Positions 8,491 through 18,338 are shown, counted from the first letter of the stretch. The stretch is 64,000 bases of DNA from Clostridium_AD estertheticum_D (GCF_018861295.1 NZ_JAHLDM010000018.1:46624-110623); one strand, 5' to 3'. Numbers and translations: made by a program. The notes: a model not told the origin generated them from the letters alone.

Positions 8491-8526
8491 CATTGTTTTA
8501 GTAAAATTTCAATAGTTTTAGTAAAA
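8491..8526 (-). promoter_or_regulatory. galK promoter with two operator-like palindromes
   Basis: The near-palindrome TTTTAGTAAAA occurs at 8496-8506 and again at 8516-8526, exactly 20 bp apart (about two helical turns). On the minus strand a TTGAAA -35 element lies between the two copies, and the inner copy lies between it and the weak -10 region near 8490. Binding there would block RNA polymerase. The LacI-family gene at 4384-5388 is the obvious candidate binder. The palindromes are seen; the regulator assignment is inferred. Confidence 0.6.
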
Positions 8527-8570
8527 TAATTATTTTTTATTTGATTTCACCAAAAAAATCACCCCACTAA

Positions 8571-8603
8571 ATGGATATTCAACTGTTTTTTAGTTGATTC
8601 CAT
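8571..8603 (-). terminator. probable terminator of the arc operon
   Basis: An imperfect 11-bp hairpin follows the arcC stop on the minus strand, with a T-rich stretch about 13 bases beyond it. It separates arcC from the galK promoter. Confidence 0.45.
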
Positions 8604-8653
8604 TCAATAGGATGAATTTATATATAAATGTAATTTTATGATTTAATTCTAAT

Positions 8654-9604
8654 CTATTTTGTTATTATTGTACCCGCTACTTCTCTTATTGCATCCTTAG
8701 CTTTTTCAAGGGATGTTATAATTGCTTTTCTACCCTCTTTTGCTTCGACGAATATAAGAGCAGCTTTTATTTTTGGAAGCATGGAACCAGGAGCAAATTG
8801 TCCTTCTTTCATATAAGTTTTAGCTTCTTCTACTGTTATTTTTGAAAGGTTCTTTTGATTTGGTTTGCCAAAGTTAATCGCAACTTGCTCGACTGCTGTA
8901 AGCACAACAAGAAGATCAGCATTTATTAATTCCGCTATTTTACAAGAAGCAAAATCTTTGTCTATTACAGCTGGTACTCCCTTAAGTTTACCATTACCTG
9001 TGTCAATTACAGGTATACCTCCTCCACCAACAGTTATAACAATATGTCCAGCATCAACTAATGTTTTAATAATAGGTTTTTCAACTATATCAATTGGCAA
9101 TGGAGATGCCACAACTCGTCTCCAACCTCTATTAGAATCTTCCTTCATTGTATATCCTTTTTCAGTCATTAATTTATTAGCCTGCTCCTGTGTAAAGAAA
9201 GAACCTACTGGCTTAGTTGGGTTCTTAAATCCCGGGTCGTTTGTATCTACTATTACTTGAGTAATTACAGTAGCAACTTCTTTATTTATTCCTCTTTTTC
9301 TCATCTCTGCCCTAATACTTTGTTGTAAATGATATCCTATGTATCCTTGACTCATAGCACCGCATTCAGGGAATGGCATTACTGGACTATTTTCATTTAT
9401 AGAAGCTGCTGCTTCATAAGTAGCTACAAGTTGACCTACTTGAGGTCCATTACCATGAGCAATAATAACCTCATGGCCTTCTTCAATTAAATCTACAATA
9501 GTCTCTGAAGTTTGCCCAGCTGTTATTAACTGTGCTTCTGCTGTAGTATCTTTCGGATTTGCTTGAAGGGCATTCCCCCCAAGTGCAATTACTATTCTTG
9601 ACAT
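8654..9604 (-). CDS. arcC: carbamate kinase
   Basis: 316 residues from the ATG at 9604 (AAAGGAG upstream), giving MSRIVIALGGNALQ; an upstream in-frame start would add 15 residues that do not fit the family. It makes ATP and carbamate-derived ammonia and CO2 from carbamoyl phosphate plus ADP, the energy-yielding last step of the arginine deiminase pathway. Family motifs include the N-terminal GGNAL, GNGPQVGQL and the Gly-rich TVGGGGIPV. It is the last gene of the arcA-arcB-arcD-aminotransferase-arcC run. Confidence 0.95.
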   Translation of the reverse strand: MSRIVIALGGNALQANPKDTTAEAQLITAGQTSETIVDLIEEGHEVIIAHGNGPQVGQLVATYEAAASINENSPVMPFPECGAMSQGYIGYHLQQSIRAEMRKRGINKEVATVITQVIVDTNDPGFKNPTKPVGSFFTQEQANKLMTEKGYTMKEDSNRGWRRVVASPLPIDIVEKPIIKTLVDAGHIVITVGGGGIPVIDTGNGKLKGVPAVIDKDFASCKIAELINADLLVVLTAVEQVAINFGKPNQKNLSKITVEEAKTYMKEGQFAPGSMLPKIKAALIFVEAKEGRKAIITSLEKAKDAIREVAGTIITK

Positions 9605-9670
9605 ATTAATTTCTCCTTTCATACCTAATCTAAAATATATTATTTCCATAAAAAATCATTTCAGATTAGA

Positions 9671-10792
9671 TTATTTATCAAACCTTCTTAAATAAGCAGA
9701 TAACTCTTTTAATCCATTTTTTAATATTTCTGTATGTGTACAGTAACCTAATCTAGCATGTCCCGGAACATCAAAACGATTGCCAGGTACTAAAAGGACC
9801 CCTTTTTCTTTTAAAATATCTATACAAAATTGCTCAACATCAATAGGTATATCTAGTTTAATAAATGATGTAGAAACATATTTCGGGAATACTAATGTAA
9901 CACGTGGCTCATTTTTAACCCATTCCTTAACAATCTCTAAATTCGTATGAACAATTTTTTTATTTCTATCGTAGACTAATTCTTTATTTTTTAATATATG
10001 AACAGCTAGATAATCATCAAAAACGCCTGCGCAAATCATAGTATAGTCACGATATTTTCTAAATGAATCTGCGAGTTCTGTATTGCTAGCAATCCATCCA
10101 ACACGTATTCCTGGAACTGAATATGTTTTTGATAAGCTGTTAGTCGAAATTCCTTTATCATATAAGTCTACTATTGAAGAAACAACAATTGAGGAATCTA
10201 AAGGTTTATATACTTCATCAACTAAGATATAGGCACCAACATTACTCGCAATTTTTACTATTTCTTTAAGAAAATCATCATCAAATATAGTTCCAGTAGG
10301 ATTGTTAGCATTATTTAAACAAATTAATTTTGTATTTGGACGTATTAATTTTTTTAGTTCATTAAGCTTTGGTAACCAATCATTTTCTTCATAAATTTCC
10401 CAAAAATCTACTTCGGCACCAAAAGACTTTGGAATATCATATAATTGCTGATAACTAGGATGCATCGAGATTACATGATCACCGGGCTCGATTAATGAGT
10501 ATAATGCTAAAAGATTTGCACCAGTTGCTCCATTTGTTTGCAAAATATTTTCAGGTGGAACATTTTTATACAGTTTACTAACTTCTTTTTTAAAGTCTGG
10601 AGAACCTTCTATCCATCCATAGTTCATTTTTGTTTTTAATAGTCCATCAAAAAATCCCTTTGGAGTTGTACCATCTATAGATATTATTTCTTCTAATGAA
10701 AATGATGCAATCGAACTTCCTGCTATATCATAAATAGCATCATTTTCCCAAACATTTAACCATTCTTCAACGCCAAAACTTGCAATGTTCAT
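9671..10792 (-). CDS. PLP-dependent aminotransferase, class I/II fold, in the arc operon
   Basis: 373 residues. The fold-type I pattern is clear: NNANNPTGT near 160-167, the PLP-contacting DEVYKP near 192 and the Schiff-base Lys222 in SLSKTYSVPGIRVGW. AAGGAG ten bases before the ATG sets the start. It lies between the antiporter and carbamate kinase genes of the arginine deiminase operon. Arc operons usually hold only arcA, arcB, arcC, arcD and regulators, so the gene is an addition. It resembles the class I aminotransferases that include capreomycidine-synthase-like proteins, which act on arginine derivatives. The substrate cannot be told from sequence; ornithine, arginine or another amino acid are all possible. 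Confidence 0.85.
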   Translation of the reverse strand: MNIASFGVEEWLNVWENDAIYDIAGSSIASFSLEEIISIDGTTPKGFFDGLLKTKMNYGWIEGSPDFKKEVSKLYKNVPPENILQTNGATGANLLALYSLIEPGDHVISMHPSYQQLYDIPKSFGAEVDFWEIYEENDWLPKLNELKKLIRPNTKLICLNNANNPTGTIFDDDFLKEIVKIASNVGAYILVDEVYKPLDSSIVVSSIVDLYDKGISTNSLSKTYSVPGIRVGWIASNTELADSFRKYRDYTMICAGVFDDYLAVHILKNKELVYDRNKKIVHTNLEIVKEWVKNEPRVTLVFPKYVSTSFIKLDIPIDVEQFCIDILKEKGVLLVPGNRFDVPGHARLGYCTHTEILKNGLKELSAYLRRFDK

Positions 10793-10817
10793 ATTAAATC
10801 ATCTCCTTTTCAATAAT

Positions 10818-12239
10818 TTAAATAGCAACTTTTCCTATAGCTAATTGGTAAATGATATATATTGCTCCTATAACAATTAAAGCAGTCAATATAGCTTGTC
10901 TCTTTGTTAACCAGTTCTTTTCTCCATTTTCTTTTCTAGCCATGGCAAAAAACACAATTCCAGGAATATAAGCTATAAGGCATAGTAAAGTATAGTTTAG
11001 TCCTGAAACTACTATTGCCCATATTTCAAAAATCACAGTAATTAAACCTACTATTATTTGTTTTATTTGTCCTTTTTCATGTCTGTTTAGATAAGATATT
11101 TTAAATTGGTACAATCCAACAAATAAGTAACATACGAGTATTGCAGCGGTACAAAGAGAATATGCAAATTGGTATGCCTTATCAGTAAATAGGAAAGTAA
11201 AAATAAACAATTGAGTTAATGCCGCTGTGATAATTAAAGAAAAAGTTGGGGCCCCAGCCTTATTTACTTTACCAAACACTTTTGGTAATAATTTTGAACG
11301 AGCCATTAAAAGAGTTGTTTCAGATGGTAGCATCGTCCAAGATAACCATGCACCTGAAATTGAGATTATTAAACCTACGTTTATAAATGCAGCTCCCCAA
11401 GGTCCAACAATATCTTTTAAAATATAAGCCATTGAAGGAGTAGCTAATTTCGCTAACTGATCTTTACTCATAACACCATAAGGAATCATTGAAGCAAGAA
11501 TGTAAATAGTTAATAATCCTATTAACCCAAGAATGGTTGCTCTTCCAGCTTCAGATTTTTTATTAGCACGTGAAGATAACATAGAAGCTCCTTCTATACC
11601 AACAAAAACCCACATCATTACCATCATACAACTTTTAACTTGTGAGAATATATCTGATAGATTAAAATTAGTAGATATGTTACCCCAAAAATGATTTGTG
11701 AATAAATCTACCTTAAAAGCTACAATACCTATTACTATGAATAAAAAGATAGGTATTAATTTAAATATAGTGACTACTGTATTTATAAGAGCCGCTTCCT
11801 CAACGCCTCTATTAACTATGTAGGTAAGTACCCACATAATAATACTTGCACCAATAATTGAGGCAACATTTTGCCCATTTCCAAATATAGGAAAGAAATA
11901 TGAAAGTGTACTCATAAGCATTGTAGCAAATGCTACATTACCAAGCCATGCGGATAACCAATATCCCCATCCACTAATGAACCCTCCAAATTTCCCAAAA
12001 CCATCTTCTGCATAACTGAATATACCATTTAATTCAGGTTTTTTTAATAATAAATTGTTAAAAGATAACGATAACATTAAAATACCAAAACCAACAATTA
12101 TCCATGCAATAATTGCAGGTCCTGCAGCAGCACCTGATGCTAAATCACCCGATATATTAAATATGCCAGCACCTATTGAGGAAGTAATAACTAGTGCTGT
12201 TAGTGAAAATACGCCTAGTTTTTTAGATTTATCAGCCAT
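10818..12239 (-). CDS. arcD: arginine/ornithine antiporter (APC superfamily, basic amino acid/polyamine type)
   Basis: 473 residues from the ATG at 12239, which has AAGGAG eight bases upstream. About 12 hydrophobic segments are spread along the protein, and the N-terminal SSIGAGIFNISGDLASGAAA matches the substrate-binding unwound helix of APC antiporters. In the arginine deiminase pathway it swaps external arginine for internal ornithine at no energy cost. It lies between arcB and the aminotransferase. It is related to the second antiporter at 18438-19859. The exchange partner is inferred from position. Confidence 0.88.
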   Translation of the reverse strand: MADKSKKLGVFSLTALVITSSIGAGIFNISGDLASGAAAGPAIIAWIIVGFGILMLSLSFNNLLLKKPELNGIFSYAEDGFGKFGGFISGWGYWLSAWLGNVAFATMLMSTLSYFFPIFGNGQNVASIIGASIIMWVLTYIVNRGVEEAALINTVVTIFKLIPIFLFIVIGIVAFKVDLFTNHFWGNISTNFNLSDIFSQVKSCMMVMMWVFVGIEGASMLSSRANKKSEAGRATILGLIGLLTIYILASMIPYGVMSKDQLAKLATPSMAYILKDIVGPWGAAFINVGLIISISGAWLSWTMLPSETTLLMARSKLLPKVFGKVNKAGAPTFSLIITAALTQLFIFTFLFTDKAYQFAYSLCTAAILVCYLFVGLYQFKISYLNRHEKGQIKQIIVGLITVIFEIWAIVVSGLNYTLLCLIAYIPGIVFFAMARKENGEKNWLTKRQAILTALIVIGAIYIIYQLAIGKVAI

Positions 12240-12335
12240 TTTATAATCTCCTTCTAACCGTACTTGCAATATTGGAATTTGGCGAAAGTAATAATATTAC
12301 CCCCACCAAAGTTTATAATTGTAAATTATTTTAGG

Positions 12336-13334
12336 CTAGTTTCCAAGTGTAGCAACCATAACAGCTTTGATTGTATGCATCCTATTTTCTGCTTCATCAA
12401 ATACAATAGAATGTTTACTTTCAAATACTTCATCCGTAACTTCTAAACCTTCAAGACCATATTTTTCAAATATTTCTTTTCCTACGATAGTCTTTAAGTC
12501 ATGGAATGCTGGTAGACAATGCATAAATTTAACATTCTTATTGCCTGTCTTATTAAGCATTTCCATATTAACTTGGTATGGTCTTAATAGTTTTATTCTT
12601 GATGCCCAAACTTCATCTGCTTCACCCATAGAAACCCATACGTCTGTGTAGATTACATCTGCATTTTTAACTCCTGCATCCACATTATCTGTAATAGTGA
12701 TTTTTGCTCCTGTAACTTTCGCAATTTCATTACATTTTTGAACTAATGCCGTTTCTGGGAATAAGCTCTTAGGTGACACGATTCTAAAGTCCATACCCAT
12801 TTTAGCAGCACCTATCATCAATGCATTTGCCATATTGTTTCTTCCGTCACCAGCATATACAAATGAAATGTCGCTTAACGGTTTGTCAAAGTGTTCTTTT
12901 ATAGTTAAAAAATCTGCAAGAATTTGTGTTGGATGATCCTCAGTTGTTAAACCGTTCCATACAGGTACTCCTGCATATTTAGCTAAATCTTCAACAATTT
13001 CTTGACCATATCCTCTATATTCTATTCCATCATACATTCTTCCAAGAACTCTCGCTGTATCTGCTACAGATTCTTTCTTACCAATTTGAGTTCCTGTAGG
13101 TCCAAGGTAAGTTACATGTGCTCCTTGGTCAAGTGCTCCTACTTCAAAAGCACATCTTGTTCTTGTAGAACTTTTTTCAAATATTAGAGCGATGTTTTTA
13201 CCTTTTAAGTTCTGCTTCTCTGTACCTGCGTACTTAGCTTTTTTTAAATCCGTAGCTAAATCTAAAAAGTAGTTTATTTCTTTTGGAGTAAAGTCCATCA
13301 AAGTTAAAAAGTTTCTGTTTCTTAAGTTAAACAT
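12336..13334 (-). CDS. arcB: ornithine carbamoyltransferase, catabolic
   Basis: 332 residues. The carbamoyl-phosphate signature SSTRTR (residues 55-60), the HPTQ motif (EDHPTQILADF) and the ornithine-binding HCLP motif are all present. In this operon it runs in the phosphorolytic direction: citrulline plus phosphate gives ornithine and carbamoyl phosphate, which arcC uses for ATP. Biosynthetic ArgF has the same motifs, so the catabolic assignment rests on the arcA/arcC neighbours. Confidence 0.95.
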   Translation of the reverse strand: MFNLRNRNFLTLMDFTPKEINYFLDLATDLKKAKYAGTEKQNLKGKNIALIFEKSSTRTRCAFEVGALDQGAHVTYLGPTGTQIGKKESVADTARVLGRMYDGIEYRGYGQEIVEDLAKYAGVPVWNGLTTEDHPTQILADFLTIKEHFDKPLSDISFVYAGDGRNNMANALMIGAAKMGMDFRIVSPKSLFPETALVQKCNEIAKVTGAKITITDNVDAGVKNADVIYTDVWVSMGEADEVWASRIKLLRPYQVNMEMLNKTGNKNVKFMHCLPAFHDLKTIVGKEIFEKYGLEGLEVTDEVFESKHSIVFDEAENRMHTIKAVMVATLGN

Positions 13335-13393
13335 AATAATTCCTCCTAATATTTTTATTTGTATTTTATCATTTTATCATATTATCATTGTTA

Positions 13394-14617
13394 TTATAAG
13401 TTATCTCTATTTAGTGGCATGCTCATACATCTAGGGCCGCCTCTTCCTCTTGATAATTCAGCACTTGGCATTGTTATAACTGTTATACCACGTTTTGCTA
13501 AAATTTCGTTTGTAATATAATTTCGTTCATAAGTTATAACCTTTCCTGGTGCAATAGCTAGAGTGTTTGATCCATCATTCCATTGTTCTCTTGCCGCTAC
13601 AATAGAGTCACCACCACCGCATCTTATCAATTCAACTGAAGGTACATTTAATGCGGATTTTAATACATTCTGCAATACATTTTTTTCTTGTTTAATATTT
13701 ATTTCCCCATTAAGACCTTTTGTAATTTCAAAAACATTAAGTGGTCCTTCTATCTCTGGGTGTATTGTAAATTTATCATAATCAACCATAGTAAATACAG
13801 TATCAAGATGCATAAATGCTCTGCTAGATGGAATTTCTAATACTAATACTTTTTCAAAAGAAGTATGTTTTGCAAACAAATTCCTTGCTACCACTTCTAT
13901 AGCTTCAGGTGAAGTTCTTTGACTACATCCTATTGCAAGCGTTGTAGCAGATAATATAAGCTCGTCCCCACCTTCTATATTATTAGGAAGAGTCCTATCA
14001 TACCAAAGTGGTACTTCATGCTCTTTAAAGGATTTATGATATCTATGAATAAATTCTAGAAACAACGTCTCACGCCTTCTTGCTTCAGTTTGCATAGTAT
14101 TTATAGTAATACCATTTCCAATCGAAGCACCTGGATCGCGAGTAAAGTAAAGATTAGGCATAGGATCTAAATAAAATGGATAGTTATTTCCTATTAATCC
14201 TCTTAGTGAATGCATTTCTTTAACATCTACATCATTTTTTCTAACTCCAGCCATAAGTATATCAATCATTTCTCTTGTTGGCTTTGACATTAAATAAGCA
14301 TAAAGAGATTTATATATTTCTTTATTACTAATGTGACTTTCTTGTAAAAACTGCTGTAAAAATATTTTTTTTACTTTATCATCTTCCAAAGCATCTGTAA
14401 CAAGTTCTTCTAAATAAAGAACCTCTACATCATTTTCTTTTAAAAGCTTTGCAAATATATCGTGCTCTTTTCTGGCTACCTCTAAATAAGGAATATCATC
14501 AAAAAGCAATCTTTCAAGAAGTTCTGGTGTTAAATTTTCTATTTCTCTACCTGGTCTATGTAACATTACTTTATTAAGTTTTCCTATTTCCGAAGTTACA
14601 TTTATAAATGAATCCAT
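13394..14617 (-). CDS. arcA: arginine deiminase
   Basis: 407 residues, full length. It hydrolyses arginine to citrulline and ammonia. Family landmarks are YFTRDPGASIG, the HLDTVF motif carrying a catalytic His, and the nucleophile Cys397 in the C-terminal GRGGPRCMSMPL. The start has GGGAG upstream. It is the first gene of the arc operon, behind a promoter near 14690-14720, and supplies citrulline to the arcB product. Confidence 0.97.
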   Translation of the reverse strand: MDSFINVTSEIGKLNKVMLHRPGREIENLTPELLERLLFDDIPYLEVARKEHDIFAKLLKENDVEVLYLEELVTDALEDDKVKKIFLQQFLQESHISNKEIYKSLYAYLMSKPTREMIDILMAGVRKNDVDVKEMHSLRGLIGNNYPFYLDPMPNLYFTRDPGASIGNGITINTMQTEARRRETLFLEFIHRYHKSFKEHEVPLWYDRTLPNNIEGGDELILSATTLAIGCSQRTSPEAIEVVARNLFAKHTSFEKVLVLEIPSSRAFMHLDTVFTMVDYDKFTIHPEIEGPLNVFEITKGLNGEINIKQEKNVLQNVLKSALNVPSVELIRCGGGDSIVAAREQWNDGSNTLAIAPGKVITYERNYITNEILAKRGITVITMPSAELSRGRGGPRCMSMPLNRDNL

Positions 14618-14690
14618 GATATTTCATCTCCCTATCATTTCTTTTGATGCCTTCATTATAAAGTCTTTTATTTCATAAAGAAAACCCCTT

Positions 14691-14722
14691 ATTATACCAT
14701 TATTCTACATATATAGTGTCTA
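14691..14722 (-). promoter_or_regulatory. arc operon promoter region
   Basis: On the minus strand a perfect TATAAT (14691-14696) is preceded by the extended -10 dinucleotide TG, with a TAGACA element 20 bases upstream. A start here leaves a leader of about 67 bases before arcA. The rest of the gap up to 15103 is very AT-rich, with TATGCA/TGCATA-like words near 14915-14935 that could be arginine-repressor sites, but I cannot support a defined operator. No gene was seen in it. Confidence 0.45.
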
Positions 14723-15103
14723 TTAGGTTTAACGCTTATTTATAACCCCCTTTATATCTTAAACTCCATTTTACGCTATAATTATATATATATCACTACT
14801 TGCAATTTTCAAACAACGAATTGATTGTATATATATTCACAATGTTCTAATTTATAATGTATAACACAAAAATTATAGCATAAACATACATAAAAGTTTT
14901 TTTTGGTTCTTTATACGCATAATTGCATAATAATGCTAAACTTAAAGTTATGTCCCTTATATACTAGTAATTACAGTGCTTATATTTATGCACTTTTGCT
15001 TATTTTTCCCAATAATAATGGTTGAAACCGTTGCCAAAATTAGTATTGTTAACAGTTTATTCATAATATTTGAACCCTAAAATCAGAAAATAGATTTAAA
15101 ATA

Positions 15104-15140
15104 AAAAAATAATTTCTGTATTATACAGAAATTATTTTTT
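15104..15140 (-). terminator. terminator after the amino-acid permease gene
   Basis: A perfect 17-bp stem (15104-15120 with 15124-15140) with a 3-base loop. Its A-rich left arm becomes a T tract on the minus strand, about 30 bases past the permease stop. Confidence 0.8.
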
Positions 15141-15167
15141 GCTTAGTAATCACTTATTTTTCACCAA

Positions 15168-16574
15168 TTAAAAAACATTGGTATTTTTTATCTTTTTAGA
15201 GAAGTATTTAAACGAAACATATAATATTATAATTGTTGGAACTCCTGTAATAATAGCTATTTTTTCTGTTGGATCAAATATCATAGCAATTACGATTATA
15301 CCATATAATATAAGCGCTAAAATTGGAGTTACTGGATAAAATGGAGTTCTATATTTTAAATCCTCAACCTTATTCCCTTCTGATATATAACGTTTTCGAA
15401 ATCTCATTTGACATATACAGTCTATTGAATAAATGAATATATCAATGCTAGCGAGAAGAGATATTAAGAAAAGATAAACTGTATCAGCTGCTATAAAACT
15501 AGAAACGATCGCAAATGATGCAAACGCAATAGAAATAGCAAGTGAATATATTGGAACTTTATTTTTATTTAGTTTTGCTAATATTTTTGGTGCTTGTTTA
15601 TGCTTTGCAAGAGACCATAATGTCCTTGTACTTGCATATAAAAAACCATTTGCTGACGAGAGTGCTGAGGTAACAACAATTATATTCACTAAAAGTGCAG
15701 CTGAACTTATTCCGGCGCTTTTAAACATATAAGCAAAAGGACTACCTGCAAGATTTGCTTCTCTCCAAGGAAGAACACACCCAATTAAAATAACACATAC
15801 CACATAAATTAAGGTTATAGAAATTACATATCCTTTTATGGCTTTTGGCATTTCAACTCCAGGGTTTTTACTCTCACCTGCTGCAGTTGCAATAAGGTCT
15901 GACCCACCAAATGCAAAGATAGCAGATAACATACATACAACAATGGCTTTAAACCCATTAGGAAATGCTCCTCCATCATTTACAAAATTCGTGAACCCAA
16001 TAGATTTCCCTCCAATAACACCTGTCATAATTCCAATTCCTACAATAACAAAGAGAACTACAGCGATAATCTTAACACTTGCAAACCAAAATTCTGTTTC
16101 ACCATAGTTACGAGCTGGAAGTACATTAAGTAAAATTAATAAGATAGTAAAGGCAACAATCCAAACTAGTGAACTTACAGTAGGAAATATATTTTTCATT
16201 ATAATTGCTGAAGCGACTAATTGAGCTGTAACTGTTACAGCACAACTTATCCACTTCATCCAACCAGATGTGAATCCTATTGCCGGGCTAATAAATTCTG
16301 TTGCATAAGCTTGCACATTACCTGAAACTGGCATTGCCACTGTTAGTTCTCCAAGACATGACATCATTAGATACATAATTAATGCGCCAACCAAATATGC
16401 AACCACCGCACCCCCAGGTCCCGCATTGTGTATAACATAACCTGAGGCTAAAAATATACCCGTACCTATAGTTGAGCCAAGTGTGTACATTTGAATGTGT
16501 CTACTTGATAAACTACGTTCAAGTCCTTTAGATTTATCAATTACCTCTTTTATTTCATTGTTATTTGATTCCAT
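15168..16574 (-). CDS. amino-acid permease, APC superfamily (AAT type)
   Basis: 468 residues with about 12 transmembrane segments. The N-terminal signature LSSRHIQMYTLGSTIGTGIF is typical of proton-driven uptake permeases of the AAT family, such as those for aromatic amino acids, GABA or proline, rather than of the ArcD-type exchangers nearby. The ribosome site is GGGGG thirteen bases from ATG. It lies downstream of the RocB-like gene in the same direction and is followed by a strong terminator. A role in taking up a fermented amino acid is likely; which one is not visible. Confidence 0.85.
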   Translation of the reverse strand: MESNNNEIKEVIDKSKGLERSLSSRHIQMYTLGSTIGTGIFLASGYVIHNAGPGGAVVAYLVGALIMYLMMSCLGELTVAMPVSGNVQAYATEFISPAIGFTSGWMKWISCAVTVTAQLVASAIIMKNIFPTVSSLVWIVAFTILLILLNVLPARNYGETEFWFASVKIIAVVLFVIVGIGIMTGVIGGKSIGFTNFVNDGGAFPNGFKAIVVCMLSAIFAFGGSDLIATAAGESKNPGVEMPKAIKGYVISITLIYVVCVILIGCVLPWREANLAGSPFAYMFKSAGISSAALLVNIIVVTSALSSANGFLYASTRTLWSLAKHKQAPKILAKLNKNKVPIYSLAISIAFASFAIVSSFIAADTVYLFLISLLASIDIFIYSIDCICQMRFRKRYISEGNKVEDLKYRTPFYPVTPILALILYGIIVIAMIFDPTEKIAIITGVPTIIILYVSFKYFSKKIKNTNVF

Positions 16575-16654
16575 TCTACATTCCCCCTTTATTTAATACT
16601 TTGGTAAGCATGTAAATTTAAAATCTAACCCTTGTTTCCAAATCAAATATTTTC

Positions 16655-18316
16655 TTAATTATTTTTTAAAACATACTCAATTACACCATTAATTAGTCTT
16701 GGTGTTTGTCTTATTAGATCAATCGTAAAGACTCTTTCTGTAAACTTATGCAGATCCTTTCCATAAGGACCTATATTTATGCTTGGAATAGCTAATTGTT
16801 TTATAGTTTCGAAGGGAATGTCATACATGTTTTTCCAAAGTGGCATATTAAATTCTATGTGTGGTATTACGTTCTCACTTTCATTCAAGGCTGCATAACT
16901 CATATCAGAAATACCCATGAAATAATTTCTCTTACTATAAGTTTCATAACACACTTCCTTCGCAATGCGAACTACAGCATTACCAATATCCGATACATTA
17001 TTATCTAATTCTTTAAAATCATTAATTGATATATGAGGATAATAAGGTGGAGAAAATGCTATAACCACCATTGGTGTTTTATCTGTAATATATTCTAATG
17101 TTTTACCGATTAGAGCCATATTACTCTCGGGCATACTAATGATGTTATTTTTTATATCTATTTTTAATTTATTAATAGTTAAATTATAATCTAAGAGAAA
17201 TTTCTCTCCAGATTGTTCAATGGCCTCATTATATATTTGTGAAAATGTTTTAACATTTGTCTTCCAAGGAAGTTTATGTTCATCTTCATTTTTCTTATTT
17301 AGATAATTGCTATAATTTTTATTCATTTTGCATATAACACTTTCAAATGTTTGTTTAGAAATTTCAAGTAATTGCTCAAGTATTACCTTTGGCGTTCGCT
17401 TAAGGGTTAAGACACTAAAATATCCACCTGCCGAATCTGGTATAGACGCATCATAACATTTTTTCCCATCTCTAAAATAGTTCCAGGAAGGTGGCGGTGA
17501 TACTTCATTCTCTACAACATCTGAGAAGTCCGAATTAAGTTCTGTTTCACTTGCAATTTGCGATAATAAAAGGAGCGGATTAAATCCTTGAAAAATGTCA
17601 CCAATATGAGTTTTTTTACCCCTTACATACACAACAGGCATTAATTTCCCAACAGAACCTGTATAAAACACACCTTCATTATTTTCCGTTTTCTGGTGTG
17701 GCTCTGAATCAATTAAAATAGTATATTCCAAATCAAATTTATTCTTGATTTTTTTAAGTAACTCTGCACTACTTCTCATTCCGAGCGATAATGATTCCTC
17801 ATCAGCAACCGATATAAACAGAATATTACCATTAAAATTTTGCTGTTTTGAAAATTCTTCAATAATTGACAACTGAATTGCAATACCTGCTTTCATGTCT
17901 GCCGCTCCTCTTGCAAAAATCCATTCTCCGCTTATTAAATCCTCTTCAACATCTTTTGCTAATTCAACATTTTTTAGCATTTCTCTAAGTAATGCAGGTT
18001 GATAAGCATAAGTTTTTAGAGTTTGATAATCATAAGCATCTACAACATCATGATGATTAAGAAGAATAACTGTTTTTCTCCCAACTCCTTTAACCAACCC
18101 CCATACGACGGCTCGTTCTAATGAGTCCTTCTTAAGTGGATAACTTCCCGAGTTATTTGTATTACTTTTAAAATAATCTAGTTTTTGTAACCAATCATAT
18201 AGATATTTTTCAACGTCTTTCTCTAGTGACGTTCCTGTATCACTTTGTATTGAAATTAGTTCTTCTAAAGTGTCTTTTATTTTTTTTTCAGAATCTTCCA
18301 TTAGAACACTCATCAT
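16655..18316 (-). CDS. M20-family metallopeptidase, RocB-like
   Basis: 553 residues, the long form typical of RocB-type proteins linked to arginine use, rather than the roughly 400 of simple deacylases. Zinc-site motifs of family M20 are visible: the NHHDVVDAYD segment (first metal His/Asp), ARGAADMKAG with the bridging Asp, and ADEESLSLG with the catalytic Glu pair. The start at 18316 has GGAGG eight bases upstream. It lies between the ornithine-fermentation operon and the arc operon and probably hydrolyses an N-acyl or peptide-bonded amino acid to feed them. The biochemical activity of RocB proteins is poorly defined, so the substrate is open. Confidence 0.8.
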   Translation of the reverse strand: MMSVLMEDSEKKIKDTLEELISIQSDTGTSLEKDVEKYLYDWLQKLDYFKSNTNNSGSYPLKKDSLERAVVWGLVKGVGRKTVILLNHHDVVDAYDYQTLKTYAYQPALLREMLKNVELAKDVEEDLISGEWIFARGAADMKAGIAIQLSIIEEFSKQQNFNGNILFISVADEESLSLGMRSSAELLKKIKNKFDLEYTILIDSEPHQKTENNEGVFYTGSVGKLMPVVYVRGKKTHIGDIFQGFNPLLLLSQIASETELNSDFSDVVENEVSPPPSWNYFRDGKKCYDASIPDSAGGYFSVLTLKRTPKVILEQLLEISKQTFESVICKMNKNYSNYLNKKNEDEHKLPWKTNVKTFSQIYNEAIEQSGEKFLLDYNLTINKLKIDIKNNIISMPESNMALIGKTLEYITDKTPMVVIAFSPPYYPHISINDFKELDNNVSDIGNAVVRIAKEVCYETYSKRNYFMGISDMSYAALNESENVIPHIEFNMPLWKNMYDIPFETIKQLAIPSINIGPYGKDLHKFTERVFTIDLIRQTPRLINGVIEYVLKNN

Positions 18317-18338
18317 GAATAACGCCTCCAGATATAAT

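Noticed and set aside
14915..14940. Arginine-repressor boxes upstream of arcA
   Set aside because: TATGCA-like words are present but do not form a convincing 18-bp palindrome, and such words are common in this AT-rich DNA.
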